DNA of 10,713 nt, taken from contig CAAEMG010000119.1 of assembly GCA_900757025.1 (NCBI GenBank), positions 1-10,713 of the forward strand, given 5' to 3'. The notes under the pieces were generated by a model. The model ran no database searches and was not told the DNA's origin. It was given only the letters and a program-made list of their open reading frames with translations. This DNA comes from Clostridia bacterium (GTDB lineage Bacteria; Bacillota; Clostridia; Lachnospirales; Anaerotignaceae). A program made the translations under genes and the position numbers. Below are positions 6,583 through 10,713 of the stretch, in pieces. The number at the start of each line of letters is the position of its first letter. Within the stretch, counting starts at the first letter, position 1.

Positions 6583-7746
6583 ATGAAAAAAATAATTTTT
6601 TCGCTGATTACAGTTGTATTTGTGCTTTTGCAAAGTTTTGCCGTAAATACATACGCATCTCAAACACAGATGCCTGCTCTTACAAGCAAAAGCAGTATTC
6701 TTATGGAGGCCTCCACAGGGCAGATATTATATGAAAACAATGCCGAAGAGGCAATGCCGCCGGCAAGCGTAACAAAAATAATGACACTTCTTTTGATATT
6801 TGAGGCACAAAAAGAAGGAAAATTTCAATGGGATGATATGATAACGGTAAGCGAATATGCAGCTTCTATGGGAGGAAGTCAGGTGTTTTTGGAGCCGGAG
6901 GAACAGCAGACGGCAAAAGACATGGTAAAGTGTATAGCCGTTGCCTCGGCAAACGATGCTTCTGTTGCCATGGCGGAATTTATAGGCGGCAGCGAGGAAG
7001 GTTTTGTGGCTATGATGAACGAAAAAGCAAAAGAACTTGGCATGAAAAACACTGTGTTTAAAAATGCCTGCGGCCTTGATGTGGAAGGCCATGTAACAAG
7101 TGCAAAGGACATTGCAATTATGAGCAGAACCCTTATAACTGAATTTCCGGAGGTTACGGAATTTACAACAATATGGATGGATAAAATTACCCACAAAACA
7201 CGAAAAGGTGAAAGTGAATTTGGCTTGGCAAACACAAATAAACTTATAAAATGGTACAGCGGAGCAACAGGACTAAAAACAGGTTCTACAAGTGCCGCAA
7301 AATTCTGTCTTTCGGGAACGGCAAAAAGAAACGATACAGAGCTTATAGCCGTGGTTATGGCTGCGCCCAACCCCAAAACACGTTTTCAAGAGGTGATGAA
7401 AATGTTGGACTGGGGATTTGCAAATTTTGAAGTTAAAAAAATCGTTTCCCAAGGCGAGGATATGGGAAACATTATGACGGAAAAAGGTGAAAAAGAAAGT
7501 GTAAAAATTATTTGTGAAAATGACATAAATATTCTTGTTCCTAAAGGCGAGGGAGAAATTAAAAAAGATACACAAATATATGAAAGCCTTAAAGCACCTT
7601 TTGAAAAAGGCAAAAAAGCAGGAGAAATTGTTGTATATGTAAACGGAGAGGAAAAGGGAAGGAGCAATATTGTTGCATCGGAAGGCTGTGAAAAGATTTC
7701 CCTTGTGAAAATGATAGAAAAAATAATGGCTCTTTGGGCTGTGTAA
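6583..7746 (+). CDS. dacF: D-alanyl-D-alanine carboxypeptidase (DacF/PBP5 family)
   Basis: Secreted serine DD-carboxypeptidase trimming the terminal D-Ala of peptidoglycan stem peptides, class C low-molecular-mass PBP. The protein has 387 residues. It begins with a signal peptide (MKKIIF then a hydrophobic core to about residue 22, cleavage likely near Tyr24-Ala25-Ser26). The peptidase S11 domain has all three active-site motifs: SVTK (Ser62, Lys65), SAN (122-124) and KTG (232-234). A PBP5-like C-terminal beta domain occupies roughly 284-365, and the tail ISLVKMIEKIMALWAV could be an amphipathic membrane anchor. ATG 6583 is chosen because AGGGTG (6571-6576) lies six bases upstream; the GTG within it is not a likely start. 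The gene is divergent from the cyclase gene. The symbol reflects the closest family type; whether it is vegetative (DacA-like) or sporulation-specific (DacF/DacB-like) cannot be decided from sequence alone. Confidence 0.9.
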   Translation: MKKIIFSLITVVFVLLQSFAVNTYASQTQMPALTSKSSILMEASTGQILYENNAEEAMPPASVTKIMTLLLIFEAQKEGKFQWDDMITVSEYAASMGGSQVFLEPEEQQTAKDMVKCIAVASANDASVAMAEFIGGSEEGFVAMMNEKAKELGMKNTVFKNACGLDVEGHVTSAKDIAIMSRTLITEFPEVTEFTTIWMDKITHKTRKGESEFGLANTNKLIKWYSGATGLKTGSTSAAKFCLSGTAKRNDTELIAVVMAAPNPKTRFQEVMKMLDWGFANFEVKKIVSQGEDMGNIMTEKGEKESVKIICENDINILVPKGEGEIKKDTQIYESLKAPFEKGKKAGEIVVYVNGEEKGRSNIVASEGCEKISLVKMIEKIMALWAV

Positions 7747-7766
7747 ATATAATTTTGTAAGCAACA

Positions 7767-7795
7767 TTGACAAAAAAGCCGTAAAAATATATGAT
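7767..7795 (+). promoter_or_regulatory. sigma-A-type promoter of the GntR/FadR regulator gene
   Basis: A consensus TTGACA (7767-7772) and TATGAT (7790-7795) are separated by 17 bases, 39 bases before the ATG at 7835. An imperfect palindrome, GTAAAAAT (7781-7788) against ATATTTAC (7794-7801), overlaps the -10 box and could be an operator for autoregulation, but this is only suggestive. Confidence 0.7.
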
Positions 7796-7834
7796 ATTTA
7801 CAGTAGAAGGTACAGTTTGGGGTGTATTTATAAA

Positions 7835-8530
7835 ATGGAGATAAAATCTATACAAACTAAAAAAATATATGAAAATATTGTTGAACAGATTATTATGCTT
7901 ATACGAGAAGGCATGCTTAAAAGCGGCGACAAGCTGCCTTCGGAAAGGACACTTGCTGAAATGTTTGACGTAAGCAGGGCCTCTCTTAGAGAGGCTTTAA
8001 GCGTAATGGAAATAGTAGGCATAATAGATATACGCCCCGGAGAAGGTTCTTTTGTTTCCGACCTTAATATACTTCCTTTTATTTCTCTCATACTTCCTCT
8101 TCTGCTTAAGGACGGAAGGATTGAAACGGATTTGCTTGATTTTAGAATTATGCTTGAAATAGGCGGAATAAAAATGGCAATACTCAACATGGATAAGCAC
8201 AAAGACCTTATGGACGAATTGGGAAAGATAATAGAAAGAATGAAAGAAACCGTATATGACGTTGACGAAGGTGCAAGGCTTGATGTTAAGTTTCATCAGG
8301 TTTTGTACGAAATGTCGGATAATGCGGTTTTGATGAAAGTGCAGGAATATGTGGGCTTTATACTTGAAAAAACAGTAAGCTTTAACAGAAGCATCATACT
8401 TCAAGACCCTGCAAGGGCAGAGGGAATATTAAAAGGACACATGGATATGTATGACGCCATAAAGGAAAGAAATATACCAAAAGCACAGGCGGCACTTGAG
8501 GAACATTTTGAATATACAAAGGTAAGATAA
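7835..8530 (+). CDS. GntR-family transcriptional regulator, FadR subfamily (FCD domain)
   Basis: DNA-binding repressor or activator responding to a small organic acid or similar ligand. The protein has 231 residues. An N-terminal GntR winged helix (about 5-76) contains SGDKLPSERTLAEMFDVSR and the SLREALSVME recognition region, ending in the wing IIDIRPGEGSFV. The all-helical FCD ligand-binding domain follows (about 98-226), with a probable metal site formed by Asp150, His154, His202 and His224, a set usual in FCD proteins that bind carboxylates through a metal ion. ATG 7835 is preceded by GGGGTG ten bases upstream. It has its own strong promoter and a terminator right after the stop, so it is monocistronic. 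No metabolic operon adjoins it that would reveal its ligand; dacF upstream is unlikely to be a target on family grounds. Confidence 0.9.
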   Translation: MEIKSIQTKKIYENIVEQIIMLIREGMLKSGDKLPSERTLAEMFDVSRASLREALSVMEIVGIIDIRPGEGSFVSDLNILPFISLILPLLLKDGRIETDLLDFRIMLEIGGIKMAILNMDKHKDLMDELGKIIERMKETVYDVDEGARLDVKFHQVLYEMSDNAVLMKVQEYVGFILEKTVSFNRSIILQDPARAEGILKGHMDMYDAIKERNIPKAQAALEEHFEYTKVR

Positions 8531-8563
8531 CAAAAAGGCGGATATTATCCGTCTTTTTGTTAT
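8527..8563 (+). terminator. bidirectional intrinsic terminator between the GntR gene and the Nudix operon
   Basis: A 16-bp stem with one G-T wobble runs from ATAACAAAAAGGCGGA (8527-8542) to TCCGTCTTTTTGTTAT (8548-8563), with loop TATTA. The A-run and T-run lie within the stem arms, so it can end transcripts from both directions. It begins inside the GntR stop codon and closes the convergent Nudix operon. Confidence 0.85.
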
Positions 8564-8578
8564 ATGCAGTTTGATTTT

Positions 8579-8613
8579 GTCATTTTGAGCGTAGCATAGC
8601 AAAGCAGAAGAAT
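8579..8613. repeat. possible degenerate copy of a dispersed 'GTCATTnTGAGC' repeat
   Basis: TGTCATTTTGAGCGTAGC followed by ATAGCAAAGCAGAAGAATT resembles the dispersed intergenic sequences of the form GTCATTCTGAGCGAAGCGAAGAATC that I recall from various bacterial genomes. It sits in the 80-base gap between the bidirectional terminator and the Nudix stop. Only one copy is in this window, so the repeat nature is inference from memory. Confidence 0.3.
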
Positions 8614-8643
8614 TACATAAATCCAAAGAAAACAGTCATTTAT

Positions 8644-9261
8644 TTATGTATTCGACAAAATTTCAGCTACGTTTTTTATTATTTTTGCCGTAAGACCCCA
8701 TATATAAATTCCGTTATAGTCATAAAAATAGTGATATTCTTTTATAGGGGCAAATTTATAGTTTTTTCCACCATAAATCATATCAAAAGGAAAATCATCG
8801 GGGAAAGACCGTTTAAGCTCTATATAAGATTTTTTCGGTTCGGTTTCCATGAAAAAACTCAGAGGAATTAAAATTACTTTTTCAACCTCATCGGGATTTA
8901 TTATAAAATCTTTTTCATCTATATTTTTTAAAAAGCCTATAAAAGGTATTACATATGCACCGTATTTTGTAAGCATATAATCGGGTCTGCCTATTATTTC
9001 TATGTTTTCTTTTTTTATGCCAAGCTCTTCATATGTTTCACGTATAGCTGTTTCTTCGGCTGTTTCGTTATTTTCGTGGTGTCCGCCGGGAAAACATATG
9101 TCGCCTGGCTGATGAATCATGTGTAATGCTCTTTGCGTAAAAACAACATTTATACCGTTTTCTTTTTCCATAAGAGGAACAAGAACGGCAGATGGTGGCT
9201 TTGTTCCGAAAGGAACGGATATATGAGATAAAAAAATTTTTTTAATGTCTTTTTTCTGCAT
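8644..9261 (-). CDS. Nudix hydrolase, CoA pyrophosphatase-like
   Basis: Probable CoA/acyl-CoA diphosphatase (NudL/PCD1-type), a housecleaning enzyme splitting CoA into 3',5'-ADP and phosphopantetheine. It has 205 residues. A complete Nudix box spans Gly60 to Ile82: G-x5-E (Glu66), x7, Arg74-Glu75, Glu78-Glu79, Leu-Gly-Ile. Directly ahead is a form of the CoA-pyrophosphatase motif: FTQRA, then GDICFPGG (residues 41-60), where the family has LLTxRS...GxxxFPGG; the basic residue usual in the middle is not obvious (MIHQP). The ATG at 9261 has AAAGGA eight bases upstream, lying within the last codons of the recombinase gene, and only three bases separate the two genes, so they are co-transcribed and perhaps coupled. 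The Nudix assignment is firm; the CoA specificity is likely but other nucleotide substrates are possible. Confidence 0.88.
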   Translation of the reverse strand: MQKKDIKKIFLSHISVPFGTKPPSAVLVPLMEKENGINVVFTQRALHMIHQPGDICFPGGHHENNETAEETAIRETYEELGIKKENIEIIGRPDYMLTKYGAYVIPFIGFLKNIDEKDFIINPDEVEKVILIPLSFFMETEPKKSYIELKRSFPDDFPFDMIYGGKNYKFAPIKEYHYFYDYNGIYIWGLTAKIIKNVAEILSNT

Positions 9262-9264
9262 AAA

Positions 9265-10344
9265 TTAGTCCTTTCTTAATTTTATATATTTTGCGGCACT
9301 TCTTCTGTGGCCTGTTTCTATTTCGGCATAATGCTTTTTTGTTGTGTTTACATCGGCATGGCCCAAAACATCGGCAACAAGGTATATATCGCCTGTTTCC
9401 TGATAAAGGCTTGTGCCATAGGTGCTTCTTAATTTATGAGGCGTAATATGTTTTAATTTAACCGAGGTTTTTGAATATTTAGCCACAAGGTTTTGAACTG
9501 CCCTAACACCTATTCTTTTTCCTTGAAGAGAAAGAAAAAGAGCATTTTCACTGCCTTCTTTTGCAGGCATCTGTTTTCTTTCTTCAATATAATTTTTAAG
9601 GGCTTGGGCAACTTCTTCCCCAAAATAAAGTATAGACTGGTTTCCGCCTTTTCTTGTGATTTTTACTGCATAGTTTTCAAAATCCAAATCTTCTATATTT
9701 ATTCCCACACATTCCGAAACTCGCATTCCTGTTCCCACAAGAATTGATACTATTGCAAGGTCACGGTTTTTTGTTTTATTATGGTATCTTTTTTCTGTGT
9801 CGGTAAGGTTTTCGCCAAATTCCACTTCGTCAAGCAAATCGGCTGTTTCGTTGGCATCAAGACGCACTATGGCTTTGTCGTGTATTTTTGGCGTGTCTAT
9901 AAGGGCAGAAGGATTTGATATGATTTTTTCTCTTTTAAGAAAATATCTGTACATACTTCTTAAAGCAGCAATTTTACGTGCTTTGCCTTTTTCGTCGTTT
10001 TTATATTCTTTTATATATTCAATATTTTCACTGTTTTCATATTCTTTTTGGTAATATGTAACGTATTCCAAAAATGCGTCTATATCCTGCGGAGAAAGTG
10101 TATCCAGAAGGTCAACGGTTAAGGTTTTCATTGTTTTTCCTTTAAAACTGTCATAAGCATCAAGGGCATATTCAAAAAATATTCTTAAATCATAGGCATA
10201 TGCAAGCCTTGAAGAGGCATTTATATTTTTTTGTGCCATGCTTCTGAAAAATTCGCCGCAGAAGGGTGGGAGAAATTTTAACATTTCACGAATTTTTTCG
10301 GTATTTTTGTTTTTCTGCTGTTCGTAATAATTTAGTTCTGCCAT
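9265..10344 (-). CDS. tyrosine recombinase, XerS-like long form
   Basis: Site-specific recombinase that cuts DNA through a tyrosine nucleophile; candidate for chromosome-dimer resolution or a related inversion/integration activity. It has 359 residues, longer than XerC/XerD (about 300) but like the single-recombinase XerS of streptococci (about 356). The N-terminal SAM-like core-binding domain covers roughly 25-140. The catalytic domain follows, with RDLAIVSILVGTGMRVSE (Arg208), TRKGG (Lys232), TPHKLRST (His303, Arg306), LGHADVNTT (His329) and Tyr339. The resemblance to XerS around NRDLAI, TRKGG, NLVAKYS and TPHKLR is notable. The ATG at 10344 follows AAGGTGAT. It sits nine bases after the TtcA-family gene and three bases before the Nudix gene, an operon setting unlike a phage or integrative element. 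No neighbouring att or dif-like site was found. Its biological role is inferred. Confidence 0.9.
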   Translation of the reverse strand: MAELNYYEQQKNKNTEKIREMLKFLPPFCGEFFRSMAQKNINASSRLAYAYDLRIFFEYALDAYDSFKGKTMKTLTVDLLDTLSPQDIDAFLEYVTYYQKEYENSENIEYIKEYKNDEKGKARKIAALRSMYRYFLKREKIISNPSALIDTPKIHDKAIVRLDANETADLLDEVEFGENLTDTEKRYHNKTKNRDLAIVSILVGTGMRVSECVGINIEDLDFENYAVKITRKGGNQSILYFGEEVAQALKNYIEERKQMPAKEGSENALFLSLQGKRIGVRAVQNLVAKYSKTSVKLKHITPHKLRSTYGTSLYQETGDIYLVADVLGHADVNTTKKHYAEIETGHRRSAAKYIKLRKD

Positions 10345-10353
10345 TTTTTTATA

Positions 10354-10713
10354 TCACCTTTTGTCGTTTTCGTTCCAGCCTTCTATATGGCTGCGCTGTA
10401 TTGCGTTAAAAACCTTTGTTTCAAGATTATCGTAGGCTTTTGAAAGATTTTTAATAAGATTTTTGATTTCCTCTTGCTTGGTTTTTCCGTCAACGGGACA
10501 GGGGCTTTTAACTATTTTTAAGCCGTATTTTTTTATATAGCCTTTTGTGTCTTTTTCCGGAACGTACATAAGAGGACGTATGGAATAAAGTTTTTTTCTG
10601 CCAAGAAAAGATACGGGAGAAAATGTATTTATTCTGCCTTCAAAAAGAAGTGACATAAAAAATGTTTCAACAATATCGTCTTTATTGTGGCCCAAAGCAA
10701 TTTTGTTGCATCC
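10354..10713 (-). CDS. TtcA-family tRNA 2-thiocytidine synthetase, C-terminal part
   Basis: C-terminal 119 residues of a PP-loop ATPase of the TtcA/TtuA family, which thiolates tRNA (s2C32 for TtcA) using ATP and an Fe-S cluster; the 5' part lies beyond the right edge. The frame is open to base 713 of the last kilobase, and the residues GCNKIALGHNKDDIVET match the conserved TtcA block ahead of its helical region; a later block reads YSIRPLMYVPEKD. The region equivalent to the second TtcA Cys motif (PCNLCG in E. coli) here reads SPCPVDGKTK, with a single Cys, as the third cluster ligand would require. A leucine-bearing TTG at 10693-10695 is internal, not a start. The stop is nine bases before the recombinase ATG, so the two are very probably one operon. 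The exact tRNA target is not determinable from the fragment. Confidence 0.85.
   Translation of the reverse strand, partial: GCNKIALGHNKDDIVETFFMSLLFEGRINTFSPVSFLGRKKLYSIRPLMYVPEKDTKGYIKKYGLKIVKSPCPVDGKTKQEEIKNLIKNLSKAYDNLETKVFNAIQRSHIEGWNENDKR

Noticed and set aside
8564..10713. Integrative element boundary around the tyrosine recombinase (att or dif site)
   Set aside because: I found no tRNA gene, direct repeats or dif-like inverted repeat near it, and it is packed into an operon with housekeeping genes.
1..10713. CRISPR arrays, insertion sequences, tRNA or rRNA genes, riboswitches
   Set aside because: No regularly spaced repeats, transposase motifs, cloverleaf-like or recognisable riboswitch sequences were seen on either strand by eye.

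Overview
The window looks like chromosomal core sequence from a low-GC, anaerobic, probably endospore-forming member of the Bacillota, class Clostridia, plausibly Lachnospiraceae-like. The reasons are A/T-rich intergenic DNA, strong GGAGG-type ribosome binding sites, heavy use of ATA and CTT codons, a clostridial 2[4Fe-4S] ferredoxin, a PdaA-type spore-cortex deacetylase, and a NiaR-type NAD regulator. The genus is not resolvable from the sequence alone.

Layout from left to right. (1) Positions 2-1158, plus strand: the 3' part of a dCMP deaminase gene overlaps an exonuclease III (exoA-type) gene by 4 bases. A bidirectional terminator follows. (2) 1314-1484, minus strand: a 56-residue 2[4Fe-4S] ferredoxin, missed by longer-ORF searches, with its own good promoter and a codon use unlike its neighbours. 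(3) 1762-5257, plus strand: PdaA-like deacetylase, glucose-6-phosphate isomerase, NiaR-type repressor (TTG start) and a nicotinamidase-like cysteine hydrolase. (4) 5307-6355, minus strand: a cyclase/kynurenine-formamidase-family hydrolase followed by an MGMT-family gene broken by two in-frame TAA codons. (5) 6583-8530, plus strand: a DacF-type D-Ala-D-Ala carboxypeptidase, then a FadR-type GntR regulator behind a near-consensus promoter. (6) 8644-10713, minus strand: an apparent operon, read right to left, of a TtcA-family tRNA thiolase (cut by the window edge), a long XerS-like tyrosine recombinase and a Nudix CoA-pyrophosphatase-like protein.

Functional themes: nucleotide and DNA maintenance (dCMP deaminase, exoA, the decayed MGMT, recombinase, Nudix), peptidoglycan and spore cortex remodelling (PdaA, DacF), central carbon metabolism (pgi) and NAD economy (NiaR beside a nicotinamidase-like enzyme). 

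No novel multi-gene defence, mobile or biosynthetic system is visible. There is no CRISPR array, no insertion sequence, no tRNA or rRNA gene that I can see, and no gene-free stretch over 300 bases. The points most worth a second look are the doubly interrupted MGMT gene, the XerS-like recombinase embedded in a housekeeping operon, and the niaR-nicotinamidase pairing.
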